Of a DNA stretch of 64,000 nt, positions 23,795 through 36,578 are shown one piece after another. Each line of letters opens with the position of its first letter. Positions within the stretch are counted from its first letter, which is position 1. The translations under genes and the position numbers were made by a program. Source of the stretch: Eutypella sp. D-1 (Eukaryota > Ascomycota > Sordariomycetes > Xylariales > Diatrypaceae); the NCBI GenBank assembly GCA_023313575.1, contig JAJTTP010000006.1, forward strand, positions 2,170,001 to 2,234,000, given 5' to 3'. The notes beneath the pieces are model-generated. The model did not search any database. It had not been told where the DNA came from and saw only the letters and a list, made by a program, of their open reading frames with translations.

Positions 23795-26700
23795 TCACGC
23801 AAGCCCGACGTAGAACTGTCTCCAGGGATCATAGTCGTAGTCGTAGGCGCCCCGGTCCCGGTCCCGATCCCGGCCCGAGGTCTCGAGTTCCGTGAGCTTC
23901 TCTAGCACACGCCAGTCGTAGACGGCGACCCACTCGCGACGGCCGCCGCGGGTCCGGAGTCCGGCGTCCTCGATGCGCGCAAGGAAGGCGCGTGTGGCGT
24001 CCTCGCGGCGCAACTCCACGAGGCAGATCTTGCGCGCGCGCCGGCGCCGGCGCCTTTCGTTCTTCTCCTTCGGGGACTGCAGTGGCGGTGGCGGTGCGAC
24101 GGAGCTGCTGTCGTCGTTGTCCCCTTTGTGCGCCGCGGCGGCGTGGCTCTGCGCAGAGGAACCGTCGTCGTGCCGTCCCCAGGTCGCGGGGTCTACGTGG
24201 AACGAGGCGATGCCGTGGAGTTCGAGTAGGGTTTGCGTTACCCACGCGTAGCCCGCGATGCAGGGCGAGAGTAGGATCGACCTGTTGGCGAGGGCGCAGT
24301 CCCGGCCCGCGAGGGAGCATCGCGTTCTGGTGGTGTTGTTGTTGGTGGACGGCGCAGGCTGGTGCCGTAGCACGGAGTTGGTTTGCGTAGGGCGCTCTGC
24401 TACATCCCCGTTCTTCGAAGTGTCGGCTTCGTGGGTCGATGGGGCGGCTGCTGTTGTGGTAGCGATTGGTGATGCGTTCTGGTCAATCGGGCTGAGCGGC
24501 TGTCTTATTTTTGTAGATGGGCGGCTGGTGCTTTCGGGATAAGAAGGATTGCGCTTCTCTGAGGCCCTGTCATCGCTAAAGTCACGTTTCCTTTTCGCCG
24601 TATTGGGCTTACGAATCTCCGCACCGGGCACGGGCAAGCTGCTGGCGAGTGCTTGCCGTGCGGCGGAGGATGTCGGAGGTGTAGGAAGCGCGGCACTCTG
24701 AGCAGTGCTCGGCTGAGTCCAGGCTGATTCAGCGGCACTGGACCCTCCTTCAACGTCATAATCTTCCTCGGACACGTAGTCTAGCGCGTTTTCCCTTCGC
24801 GGCGATCCCGTGTCCGATACTTCTGAAGACGTGGTCTGTTGGCTCACAGCATCGACCGCTATGCCCCGCGGATCTGCCCCTTCCAGAGCGCGTATCCAGC
24901 CCCTCAGCTCCTGACTATCCTCTTGCTCCGACATATCGGTCGCCGCCGTGGCCGCCTCTTGCAGCTCTTCGAACGTGATGGCGTCCATATAGGACCTGTC
25001 GAAGTGGATCTTAGACACCATGGGGAACCTCATGCTCCAGAAGTTCGTGTTGGGTTCCTTATCGAAAGAAAAACAGCGGATGTCGAAAACGACGGGATTG
25101 GTGAATATGACTGCTGGCGGTTTCAACCGTGCCACGCCATATAGCTCTAGCCGGAACCTGTCTTGTTTCTCGAACGGCATTGTCTCGGGGCTGCAGTACG
25201 TTCGAAGCGACTTCATCAGGGTCTCGTTTATCTCCACGATATTCACTACCATGAATCGCGGCAGCTCATTCCCCAACCTTGCCTGTTGTCGGTTTCGTAA
25301 GCAGCCGACATAGAAGCATGTCCATTCGAGGTTTGGTATCTTGTAGGACTTGGCCTGTGCCGCATCATAGCCGGCCCCGATGACGGCGAAATCTCCGACG
25401 TCACCCCAGCCCTGGATGTACTCTTTCTTGAGCTTGATGTTGCAGCAAGCATAAGGTTTTAGTGCGGTGGAAAAGTCGAAGTATGGCGTATCTGGCTTCA
25501 GCACAATTCCCTCAGACCGGTTCAGTATACATTTGGCAAAGGCCTCCCGCAGCTCGGCAGCAGCGGTTCGCTTCGAACAGGCTATAATCTGGGCTTGCAC
25601 AATCTCAGCACAGCCTTTCTGGTAGGTGATAAGGCTGCGTAGGCGCTTCCTCCGCTGAGACTGCGGGTGGTTTAAGAGTGACTGGTTGTCTATCATCAAA
25701 ACGTCGTAGTATATAATCATCAAATGTTCATAATCATGAGGCCTTGCATTTGTTAGCTTCGTTACCTTATGTAGCTGCATCACACTTACTGAGAATCCAT
25801 GTTGACGCCGAGAAAGGCGCCGGATCTAGATACGTGTTTACGGATTTTATGGAATGGTAGAATCTTGTTTTCCTACCGGCTATTAGTGTCGGATAGTAAA
25901 GTTGATGAATAACTATGACTTACCTTGTTGCTATATACAACCAGCTCACCCTCTAAGATGCATCCTTGCTTGATAGGACAATCAGGTTTGCTTAGCTTCA
26001 GTGACTGCCGGATGACGCTGTCTCTGGTTAGTAACGTTGAGTTGAAGCAGAACATGGCAAACGTACGGATGCAGAGCAGCCCTATCGGCTGTACTGTCCT
26101 TCCCACTCTTAGAGAAGATTTTAATGCATTTATGCTCCTTGCTCAGGTCGATATGAACCTGGCAGTATTCCCCATCGATCTTTTGCTCGACGCTGACGTT
26201 CCGTCTTGCGACCATGTCCAAGCAATGCTTGATACTCCGACCCTTGAACCAAGGCTGCCTCCCGACCTTAGTACCAAGCTGAGGCTTTAAGATGGAAGCG
26301 ATCCGGTCGGGGCTGCCATTGCCGTCTTGGTTGACAAAGCGCAGAAACGCGGTGGTGAGGGTCAGGTCATCGCGGACTTTTAGTAACTGCGGAAGCAGGA
26401 CATGATAGCTGCTTAGGACAGCATTTTCGCTGAGCACCACAGGCTGGTAGTTCTTGAGAATTAGACGCGTGAACCACTTCGCATCACGGGCGCTGAGCCT
26501 GACGTAAATGGCACCCAGTGCACGGTTCGCAAGATTCTCATCGTGGTCCCGCCTGGTGGCGCGCACTGCAGGCGAACTGAAACGGGAGACGGAGGCGATT
26601 TGTTGCAGGGTAGCGTCTACCTCCTCTACAGCGATGGGATTAGAGTGAACAGAGTTAGGCTGGGCAGATCAGTCAGCACGCCTATGCATGTCATTGGAGG

Positions 26701-27110
26701 CCGGATCGAAGCCGTCAAGCCGTCTCGATCACGGCCATATATCATACATTCTAGATGCTTACCGTACTTGTTAGTATGCTCTCTACGCAGTCTCCTAGAT
26801 CTACGCCAGAGCCGGGGATGATATGCCTGCGCAGCTCTAAGACACGGGACTGGCCTAATAATAGAGCACGACCTATTATGCTACGTAGACGGGTGGCCTG
26901 GATACTGTAGACGCGATCGGTTCTACGCTCAGGCAGCAAAGTGGATAAGACGGCACTTGCGTCATTGTCTGGGGAATGGAGATGGGAGCGGTGGCTCTCG
27001 AACCAATTGGCGATGATCGCTTTGGCCGGGGTCTTTTCCTTCTTAGTGGAGAGTGTCTCATCTTCGAGTTTTTGAAGCAGGTCGCATATGTACGCGTAAG
27101 GGAAAGGCAT
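23795..27110 (-). CDS. ATP-dependent DNA ligase domain protein with BRCT-like tail
   Basis: Five exons, 26763-27110, 26067-26623, 25924-26023, 25790-25872 and 23795-25742, give 1011 residues. Ligase motifs are clear: the N-terminal DNA-binding region; EQKIDGEY with nucleotidyl lysine about K264; GCILEGELVVYS; SEGIVLKP; and KLKKEYIQGWGDVGDFAVIGAGY leading into the OB domain. It looks like Lig4-related fungal ligases rather than Lig1, but the tail is mostly disordered, with one hydrophobic segment (ANRSILLSPCIAGYAWVTQTL, about residues 845-870) resembling the first strand and helix of a BRCT fold and a later basic segment. A nuclear DNA-end-joining or repair role is inferred. The second intron is only 43 nt but has a GTACGT donor, TACTAAC branch point and CAG acceptor. 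Confidence 0.85.
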
Positions 27111-29960
27111 CTCATCTCAGCCTTGGAAGTAACTCAAAAAAGTAAGACGAGCAGGATTTGGACCAAGGAAAATTGTTGGAATCAAGGAGAGAGTAGGAAA
27201 TGGCATGAGGGATTCCATAGAAGTGACGGACTTTGCGACTACAAGGCTCATTGTTAAATTTGAATTACTACGAGAAGACGAGTCAGTCCTATGTATAAAG
27301 CCGATGGATGGCAATGACGAAGGAACAATGGGGAATGAAGATGGAGCAAACCGGGGCAAACCGGGGCCTTTGTGCTCACTTCGACCGGCCCCAGCGCGAG
27401 GGAGACACGAAGTCACGTGATGGGTGGGATTATCTGAATGAAAATGAGAATGTTACAGATGATCACCAGCAGCTGGCAAGACACGTTAGACGGCTGGAGT
27501 AGTTGCCAAGTTGCCAAGTTGAGTGGCTGGGCAGGTTCAAGGTTGGCTGGATCTCCTGTGGTGGGGATGCCATTCGACTTATTACGTGTAGCCTAGCCCC
27601 TGATAGGGCAAAGCGTATGCAACGCTGACCTGCATAGGGAGATGGTGGGAGATGTGTGGGAGATGGAGACGGGGGAGGAGCAAGGGAGATAGATAATGGA
27701 GGTTCCCGTTGGCCTGGCCCGTCCCAACCCATCCTAGATACCCATCCTATTCCCCTCAGCCCCTTAAAAATTTCAGCAGCAGCACCTGCCACCTGGACAT
27801 GCGGGAAATCGGACAACGGGCAGACGGGCTACATACTGCTTCTGTGGTTTCTTCTGTGATTTCTTCTGTGGTCGCTTCTGTGGAGTCCATTGACGCTAGG
27901 TCTGCCCGTCCAACCCCGACAGGGAAGTACGGGGACCCAACGAAATGAGCATTCAAGCGATCCCGCCCGGGCTTTGTTATTTGTTGTCAGCCATCATACG
28001 GTAGTGGTACGTACGTTCTTGAGACGTTATGCTCTTGAGGGCCTACATACTCTTATCATGGATCCTTTCGTGGATCGATGATGAAAACTATATACATAAC
28101 TACCTAGGTAGGTACCTAACGTAGTATTCTTCTCGAACTTTCAGAAGCCAAACAGTTAACACATAAATATCTGTGCTATACTCACTTCCTTTGCCGTCTC
28201 CAGGGCTACATCTACCCCTTTTTATGTACACAAGCTTCTAGGATTTATGCTCGGAGATGAGCATGAACCGAGCATAAACCACTTTGGCCTATATCAAATC
28301 GCCCGGGTCTATGTTTCAAGTTCTAAATGTCCTAAATACGGATATCCTACATACAACCCTTCCCCAAATTTATGTCGCAGGTACTTCACCCTACTTCCTA
28401 ACACCCCCCTTGTCTCCCGAAGTCGCCCTCTTACTGGCTGGAAGACCAGGCAATTAATTGTTCTTTCCTCCAACGATTTCCCTCACTCTCAGTGGTCAAC
28501 TTATGATGGACTACAATTAATGAATAAACAGAGGCGCAGAAACAACCGGGAACGTCGAAAAAGGAGAAGGAGCCAATCACACTTCACTGTGCCACCCGGA
28601 ACTTCCACTCACGTCTTTTTTTACTTACTATGTATTTACAATCCTGACTTTGAAGTTTATTTCCCCCGCCCCCCCTGTCTCCCTCTCATTTACAACCTCC
28701 TACTCTAGGGCTTGGAAGCAGTCCACTATCTCAACCATCGTCAATACCCACATTGCTGCTACAAGGCACGGCCCAAGCATCTGAGCATCTGAGCATCTGA
28801 GGCGAGGCCACTTAAATAAAGCCTTACCTAGATATTGCCCAGGTGGAGGCCGAGCGTAAAACATTGATGATCAGGCCAATAATAAATCAACGACGAGACC
28901 TCGACTTACCCGTGGCTTTGCCCGTGGACAACTCGAAACCCCATTTGCCCCCCCATTCATCCATCGATCAGTCTTAAAAGTTATTGTTATTATGATTATT
29001 ATTTGCTATTCTTTTCTTCAACCACGCCCCCCCGTCTTACGTGTTTCTCTCCTAAGGTTCCCTACAATCGTCACCTGCAATACTAAGCAATACCTACCGA
29101 CTCCCTACAGACTGCATACATTTATTTGATAACCTAACTTGCTACTAATCGCTAGACCAACTAAACTTCTTCGTACATACTCTTCCCTGGACGGAACCTT
29201 GACCTTAAACCTGGGTCTGCTTGGGATTATCACCAATTGGCAATGGGGATTGCTATTATGTGGCGACGATTGTTACTATAACCCACAATCGGCCTTAAAC
29301 CATTATTATCATAGTAGCAAGTACCTACCTTGCTGCTACCTTGCTGCTACCTTGTCTACCCTTGCCTACCCTTGCCTACCTAGGAAGTCAAGCATTCTAA
29401 CTAACACACACACTACGCACTACACACTACACACACATATACGCACACATACTTTGTAGTACACACACATTAACGAAGTACACCTAGTACACTCGGTACA
29501 CTCACTCACTCACTCTGTTCGCTCGCTCATCCCGCTCATTCACTTAGTTAATCCCTTCTCCTATGATTGTCACTCTCTTCATCCTTCCCCCCTTCCCGTT
29601 CAGTCCATGCCATTCAGCCCTTACTTCCAAATTTGTTCCATTTTGACTTGTTCCAACACTCTTTTCTACGAACATAGACATCTAAATAACAGCTTGACTG
29701 GTGCTTTATACTATAAGAAATATATTACTCTGAGACAGAGGCACCGGCGTGCCCAGAGGAGGGAAGTTAGTAGTAGTCCGCTTCAACGACGACGAATTCT
29801 TTATACCGCCACATCATTTGCTACCACCACCACCACTACCACCACTTCTACTATTACTGCTGCGGCCACTACTATTACTACTACTTCTATTCTCACTACC
29901 ACGCAGGCTCCGTATTGCTATTCATTCCAGAGGACTTGTCTAGTCCCACCCCGCCTACAT
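27111..29960. other. 2.85 kb divergent intergenic region, ligase / DUF4048 gene
   Basis: Carries an exact TACCTAGGTA at 28101-28110, short tandem repeats (GAGCATCT near 28778-28800; CTTGCTGCTAC near 29328-29355), and a long C/T and CACA-rich leader from about 29400 to 29600, typical of a fungal promoter or 5' UTR. The ORF at 28247-28708 (plus) has no recognisable domain and strongly atypical composition, so I do not call it. Confidence 0.5.
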
Positions 29961-31875
29961 ATGGCTTTCGAACAGCAGTGCCGCCGTCGCGGCTCTTCCA
30001 TTCCTTCCTCTTCTCTTGGCGGCATTCTAGCCGCTGCAGCCGAAGTTAAGACGGCCACTTCGACTGCTAGATCTTCTCTAGAAGGTAGACAGGCCGATGC
30101 CGAACCAACCTCAGCTACAATGCCACCCCCATCCGTTCCCGGTGAGGCACGGTCACCAGACGAGACCCGCTCAGCACGCTCCACCTCATCAGCATCCCGG
30201 AATTCAAATCGTCTCTCGTTGACTCTGCCCATTGCGCCACCAAATAGCTTGCCATCGCGGCCAATACCCACACCCTCATCTGCTTCCATACCCCCGACGC
30301 CGATCGACTCCCCAGCCGTAGCATTTCCAACTGACCGGAATGAGTTCATCACCACTATAGCTGCCCAGGAACGGCGGGTACTAGAGCTGAAGGAGGAGCT
30401 GTCGCAGGCTGAGAGGCAGCTCAGGCGCCTCCATAAACAGTTTGCTGCATCCGAAGCGTATCGGAAGAGAACTGCCCGCAGGAATATTGACCCTCGACGG
30501 ACAACATCGCCTGATGACGACGAAGCGCTTAAGCGGACCTCAGAGTTGGAACGGAGGAAAGCTATATTATTGGCGCAAAGTCAAGGCCTTCCCCGGGATC
30601 ATAAGAGAACCGTCATCCGTGGCGGGCATGCTCGCACCCTCTCCCTCCTTTCGCCAACTACGCCCACCGCGGGGTTCCCGCTGCCCGAGAATAATGACGC
30701 CCGCCGATCAGTCGATGCACCTGTGCGGCCCGAGTGGAAGCCTAAGTCCGCGGCCGCTTTGAATAAGCGGGCCACATGGGCGCCCCAGCAAACGCAGCAG
30801 GTAAACGGTGTCGGAGTCAAACAAATAGCGAACGACTTCAGACAGGGCTTGTGGACGTTTGTCGAGGACCTAAGGCAGGCCACTGTTGGCGATGAGGCTG
30901 TCTCGGGCAAGTTCAATCGGACCTCGGATCTGGTGGCGAGGCCAATTAAAGCTAGTAGCAATGATCAGGACACGATCCGGGCGTCCACCTCTTCCAACGG
31001 CAGCAGCAGCAGCGGCCGTGTTCGCATCCCTTTCCCGACAGAGACGAGCTCCGAATCGAGCACGCCCGTAAAATCCTCTGGAAGCTTCAACGATCGTCTA
31101 CAGCAGCAACAGCGAGCCGCCTCATCCAGGGCCACGGGACCTGCCGCTCCGGCGGCGGCCGTTACGAAACAACGGAAGCACTTCTCCTGGACACCACTGA
31201 CCTTCGACCAGTTCGACGATGACGACTGGTCCAGCTGGGACACACCGACCGTGAAACAGTCGCGGTGGAGTGGCAGCACCGTGAACGGGGACATCATCCC
31301 CGCGGTACCCGACAAGCCGGAGGAGACCGAAGGAACATTGTAAGCACCATCCCCGCCTATCTCCTGCCCGTCCCTACCCGTCTTCCCCACGTGACAGTCA
31401 CACAACCCACTGTCGGCATTGCGGCATTCCCAACCCAGATCGAAATGGCACGCAAAACACCCATAATTTGATTCCCTGACTCCCACCTAAGCACGACATG
31501 GCGTTACCACATGTACAATTTTTTCCTATGATCACCGCAAAACTCGAGGAAAACTCAAAGCCAACCAAAGCGATGATTAGAAGACGCAAGCGCTCGCGAA
31601 GCTCCTTACGCTCGGCCTCGCAGTCCCCCACGCCACCCTCCTCGTCCTCCCCGACCTTCCCATCGCCCGCCAGCAAGCTCGAGGAGCTTCCGCAGGCCAT
31701 CCTCAGCAGCCTCTCGCCAGGCAACATCAAGAGGACGGCGGCTGATTTCATGCGCGAGTGGGAGAAGAGTCTATCAACGCCGTCATCTCCGCCCAACGGG
31801 GTCAATGAGAACGGGCCGGGCGCCCTAAATACGACGTTTTTCGACGACCACGATGCCCTCGCACATACGAGGTGA
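29961..31875 (+). CDS. DUF4048 domain protein
   Basis: Two exons, 29961-31339 and about 31581-31875, give about 557 residues. The central helix FITTIAAQERRVLELKEELS (about residues 130-155) is the hallmark I associate with the fungal DUF4048 family; later conserved blocks are FVEDLRQATVGDEA and HFSWTPLTFDQFDDDDWSSWD, then KLEELPQAILSSLSPGNIKRT near the end. The protein is otherwise Ser/Thr/Pro rich and probably disordered, with one coiled-coil. Function unknown. The donor GTAAGC at 31340 is good; the acceptor at 31579-31580 (ATTAG) was chosen because it is the only nearby AG that keeps the frame. The ATG at 29961 is preferred; in-frame ORF extends to 29607 but is Thr/Ile repeat-like. Confidence 0.75.
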
Positions 31876-33388
31876 ATCACACAACCTACACGGTATTATT
31901 TTCATATGTCTATAGTTGGTATACTCACGACAGAGAGCCGGATTTTACTTTGCCCGCCGGGCGGCGTCATGGGGTATATGGGATGGGGTTTTATCTAGGG
32001 TGAGGAGTTTGAGGAATGTACAGTGCGGCGTGAGGTCATTCTAGGGCCTACCTATTTGATACCTGGGATTTTCGGCAGGCGCTTTTTGGATGAGACGATA
32101 TATTACCTTCAGTAGGGTCCGATTTGGAGACAGCACGCCAGGCCTGCCACGCCCTAAGGTGTCGTTCTGACACCTTGGATATTCACATCTACGGTCGGCA
32201 TATTCGGTATATGCCTTACTCTAGCTTACGGCAACCTGGATGCGACTAGGTCTGCCCCATCGAATTTGGACACGAGCATCATACACGAAACGAATTAGAT
32301 CGAACACATAGCGATAGCGCGACAAGCAAGCGATATGGGTTCTTTTCAACTGGAAAGAGATATTCTGTCTGGCCGAAGAGCTGCCACATACCAGGAACGC
32401 ACGTCGCCGACAAAGAGAAGAAGAGCCAGAGAGAGTACTGTTCAATATACTGTACGAGGACGGCGCATAGATCTATATTGTGTATACCTCTGTACCTACG
32501 GATGGATGCACATCAAAATAAGAAAAAGAAAAGAGATAAAATGCTACACAGCAGCATGGGATGGGGCTGGGGTGGTTTATAGTATGCTCTATGTTAGATG
32601 CTCTGTCAAACTGGGCCTCACAACAGCAACACCACCAAACCAAACGCACCGGCAGACCAACCCAACCAACTAACCACCTTTAACTAACTTTTGAAACTTG
32701 TTTGATTTCTGAGTTTTGGTTTGGACGAAGTTACGACGGCTACGAAATGTTAGTTACACTTTACATCATACTGGACTACTACTTCCTGTTAGATAAAACA
32801 CACCTTTTTATGTACATAATACATAAAACTATTGAAGAATACAAGGTTCCCAGATTCATGTATTTTTTTGGTCGGGAACAAGTGTTGTCCCCGACGGTTT
32901 ATTATTTGTGAGAAGCGTCCGATCTTAGTAGTTGCCTGCGTTTTTTCACGTCTTGGGGGGGCTTCTTTTTTATATACGGCTGACCTACCTACCCTATCCT
33001 ACCTTACCCCACTACATCTATCTACTTATCTATCCCTATGACGTTATATCGCAGTCATGAATAAATAAGTAAGAGAATAGATAGATTGATTGATGGCCCC
33101 CCCCACTCCGCTCTAACCCCTTTTCACAACCAGAGGAGGAACCATATAGAATAAATAGGATAGGGATAAGGGGTTGAACTGGGGGGTTTAGGGTAGGAGA
33201 CTAGCTGCGATCGATAGCTAGATGGATATGTATCTATATCTGTGTCTGGCTGACTACTTAGTATATAGCTATACTACGGGGTATACTATGGGGGAGAGCT
33301 AGGTACGCATGTGAGTTCCTGTGCGTAGCCCAGCACAGCTGATAAATCGCGAGTATCAGCAGAGTAAATCTAAGTTCGTTCTAGATGA
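31876..33388. other. 1.5 kb convergent intergenic region
   Basis: Between the DUF4048 and HET gene ends. AT-rich with CTATC/TATCT-type low complexity near 33000-33090 and 33215-33300 and a C run near 33095. No convincing gene or RNA. Confidence 0.4.
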
Positions 33389-35158
33389 TCACTCAAGCAA
33401 CCCTTCATAAACAACCGCCTTAACCGGTTCCGCTAACCTCGCCACATTGTTCCGATCCCACTTGCATATGCCAATGCGCTTGGCTCGACTTCTATCACTC
33501 GGCGGGTGTAGGAGAAGCAAGCCGTAGACCTCCCTCATCCAGCCCCCGAGCTCGAGCACAGAGACGGCGTCTTCCCCGAACTCTTCCGAGACGGTATCGA
33601 TGAGGATAAAAGTAGCATTGACACGGTCGGCAGCGGCAGCGTGGCTCGTAGGAGCGGCAGCAATGATGGCTGGGTGTTCATCGACAACGTACTCGTCTAG
33701 GACAACATCGAAGTTATACGTCATGGCGTACGACTCCTTTTGCCTTGCCGACGCCATCCAGAGCCGTTGTAGATCCTTGAGAAAGCACACAGGGCCCCTG
33801 ACTTCCGCAAGCCCTGTCGACGTACTGCCGGTAATGGAACAATAATTGGAGAACTGCTGCTCGTCCCAGTAGGCGAAGCCATGGGGCACCCTAACATCTC
33901 GGGAGATTTCCCAGGATTTTCCTCCTCCACGAGGACGACGCCCCGGGCCGGTGTGCACGAACAACTGCCCTAAGAGAGGCGACTTGGCGTTGAGCGTGAC
34001 GGCGAATTCCCGTTCGAGCTCCGGAAGCAATGAGGGATTCTTCTTGCACTTGATGACCGCGCTCGGTGCGGCATCGCCGACCTGGATGTTGTACAGCGCC
34101 ATAATGCCGTAGATCCTGTCCTCGGCATTCGTGGCGTTTCGGAGCTGTGCTGCGGCCCACTGGATATTGGGATTGTTGGCCAGCGTCCTGGCCGGGTACC
34201 CGGCCCGCTTGATAGCTTCGATGACGGAGTCGACGAGGTCTCCGTACGAGGACGGCTCTCTGGAGGTGGATCGTCCGTCGTACTGTTCCAGGGCTGCCCG
34301 GATCGTGGAGAAGGCCCGGGTGAGGGAGACCATCTCTGCTTCGAGACTGGCGATGCCGACGCGATGGTGTACGCACTCGGCGTCCTGCGACAGGAAGATG
34401 GCGTCTTGCCTCAGCAGGCCCTCCTGTAGAGTCCAGAGCGAAGAGAACCACGGATCGCCCAACAGAGTCTTGATAGACGCCGCTAGAGATGACAAAACCG
34501 CATGAGGGATCTGGTGGCCAAAGGTACCACCATCCTCCTCCTGGGGAGGCGCGGTATCATCGTACATCACAGAAGACGAGGCCATCATCCGAGGCAGCGG
34601 GCGGAAAGTCCCCGCGTCGACGTCCAGGGCGGCACTGCAGCGCGTGATGTCATCGTAGACGTCCTGCAGCCGGGCCGAGGGGAGGCTCCAGAGCCACACG
34701 TAGACCTGGGACGCGTTCGCGAAGATTCCGACCTGGCGGCCGATCTCCTCCATCTTCACGGCGTAGTCCTCCTGATCGATGCAGACGACGTCGATCCACG
34801 CAAAGTCGTGGGCCTGTCCCATCTTGCGGATCACCGCCGCAAACTGCGCGACGCTGAACTTGCCCGAGTCTACCGCTGGTATCGCCCATGTGGTACCTGA
34901 TACCGGGATGTGCGGGCTGCCGTCAGGTGCTGGCCACCGGCCCCATGTGTAGGTCAGGATGCTGTAGTCGGGTTCTTTCTCGTCGTTGGGCCCGTACGTG
35001 TTGCCATCACCCCGCTCTACCGACGTCATTGATGGGATGTGCAGTAATCTCCTCGGCCAACTCGGCTCCACGTCCTCCCAGAGGAAGATGCTGCGGCCGC
35101 GTCGCGCATGCCTGGTCTGAGCCAAGGTCTTCCTTTCGCGGGGCCTTTCGCGGGGCAT
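33389..35158 (-). CDS. HET (heterokaryon incompatibility) domain protein
   Basis: Intronless, 589 residues. The HET domain begins near residue 65 with YSILTYTWGRW, continues with FAWIDVVCIDQED (119-131) and the KMEEIGRQVGIFANASQVYVWLW helix-strand (about 135-157), and ends with SLWTLQEGLLRQDAIFLS. These three blocks define the family. HET proteins trigger cell death or growth arrest when genetically different hyphae fuse; many paralogues have unknown roles. Nothing after about residue 290 is recognisable, and I see no WD40, NACHT or ankyrin partner domain. The first 35 residues are very Arg-rich. It is isolated, 1.4 kb from the V-ATPase gene end. Confidence 0.93.
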   Translation of the reverse strand: MPRERPRERKTLAQTRHARRGRSIFLWEDVEPSWPRRLLHIPSMTSVERGDGNTYGPNDEKEPDYSILTYTWGRWPAPDGSPHIPVSGTTWAIPAVDSGKFSVAQFAAVIRKMGQAHDFAWIDVVCIDQEDYAVKMEEIGRQVGIFANASQVYVWLWSLPSARLQDVYDDITRCSAALDVDAGTFRPLPRMMASSSVMYDDTAPPQEEDGGTFGHQIPHAVLSSLAASIKTLLGDPWFSSLWTLQEGLLRQDAIFLSQDAECVHHRVGIASLEAEMVSLTRAFSTIRAALEQYDGRSTSREPSSYGDLVDSVIEAIKRAGYPARTLANNPNIQWAAAQLRNATNAEDRIYGIMALYNIQVGDAAPSAVIKCKKNPSLLPELEREFAVTLNAKSPLLGQLFVHTGPGRRPRGGGKSWEISRDVRVPHGFAYWDEQQFSNYCSITGSTSTGLAEVRGPVCFLKDLQRLWMASARQKESYAMTYNFDVVLDEYVVDEHPAIIAAAPTSHAAAADRVNATFILIDTVSEEFGEDAVSVLELGGWMREVYGLLLLHPPSDRSRAKRIGICKWDRNNVARLAEPVKAVVYEGLLE

Positions 35159-36578
35159 GGTGGGGACCGGCGAGGGGTGAATGCAGTGGCAAGCGAAGTC
35201 CCGATGAACTGAGCATAATCTCCCTAGTTGTTACTAGATGCGTCCCGCTTCGTGCTGGCGCAAGGTGATTTTGTGACTTTATAAAGGAAAGGGCCAAGGT
35301 GCTATGGTGGCCGTAGTAGCTGCAGTGGCTACGGTGGCTGCTTATTGCCGTCTATTGCAGCCTATCGGAGCTTACATCTATCCCATCTGTCCTATCCTCA
35401 CGATTCGGCCGCCCATAGCCAGGATATTATATAACTACTTATGTTGAACGTCCGCTCAGCACCCGCGAGGGTGCAGACAAATTTACACCATTTATCAGTA
35501 GTATAGGGGCCCTCACTTATCACACCCCTTAAAAACTGTAGCCTCGTCCCCACGGCCTGAACAACTATAGATAAGGACGCATAAAAGCACCAAGATTTGA
35601 GTACATCAGTGCCAACAGTTAGTAGGCTGCCGAACTAGAAAAATAGGGGGTATGCCTTAGATCACCCACCCAACCCGCGAATTTGCTCTACCGATAAGTT
35701 GCCGTGATTTTTTTCTAATATATATATGTATATATATATACCCATAGGTAACCCATCGAAAAGAAACCCTGTGTGGATAATTTGGCCAAAAAAAGAAAAG
35801 AAAAAAAGAAAAAAAAAGAGCGAAGACGCAAAACCAAAAACAGGGGGGGGGGGCGGGGGGAATACCCACGCGTGGGTACCCTTCAAGCTATAAATAGGGG
35901 GAAAGGGGAGGGGGGATGCTACCAATACCCAACTGCGCCTGTATACAAACATAACCTTAGATTCAAGAAAACCATCAAACGAAGCGTTACCCAGCAGCAG
36001 CAGCAGTAGTTATATAATCAACACAGCACAGCAAAATTTAAAAAACACCCTTACTTATCCCCACTATGGGTAGCGCTTCTACGAAGAAGACGCATATTAC
36101 GTTGTGTAAACCCAGACCAGCATGTAATATTGTTCGTGAGTAGTCAGTCACTCACAACCAAAACTGTCAATGTCGAATAGGTCAGGGGGTAAGCCGGACA
36201 GTCTCCAGTCAGACCTAGGACACCAACCAAAAACCAAAAACCAAAGCCATAATTTAAAAAAGGTCTCGTTCTCTTATATTGCATCACATAGACATCGTTC
36301 TTCTTTAAACTTCGCGTCTCTCTCTCGATTCGAATGCATTCCATCTCATCTTATCTCATCTCCATCTCATCTCAATGCGATGTGCGTCAAATCAAGACAA
36401 GACAACGAAGAACGCTACGCCTACGCCGGATCTATCTTATCTTAATCTTATTGAAGCACTCCGTCTGTCTGCTCGTTCGGGATGCTTAAGTGGTGTATAT
36501 AACCCCGCACGCACACGTGCACGCTCTTCCCCCCGACTCAGCTCGGCTCGGCCAGACTAGACCAGAGACACAGGGGCT
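35159..36578. other. 1.4 kb intergenic region upstream of HET gene
   Basis: Contains the HET promoter and the 3' UTR of the V-ATPase gene. Notable are a TATATA run about 35716-35740, an A/G-rich run at 35787-35860 ending in a G-run, and a TATAAATA element at 35889. CATCTCATCT-type repeats occur around 36343-36375. No gene seen. Confidence 0.4.

Noticed and set aside
28247..28708. 153-residue ORF between ligase and DUF4048 genes
   Set aside because: No domain, no splice or start context, mixed basic/low-complexity content; likely chance.
29607..29960. N-terminal extension of the DUF4048 gene
   Set aside because: Extra 118 residues are Thr/Ile/Leu repeat translation of ACC/ACT repeats; the ATG at 29961 is the better start.
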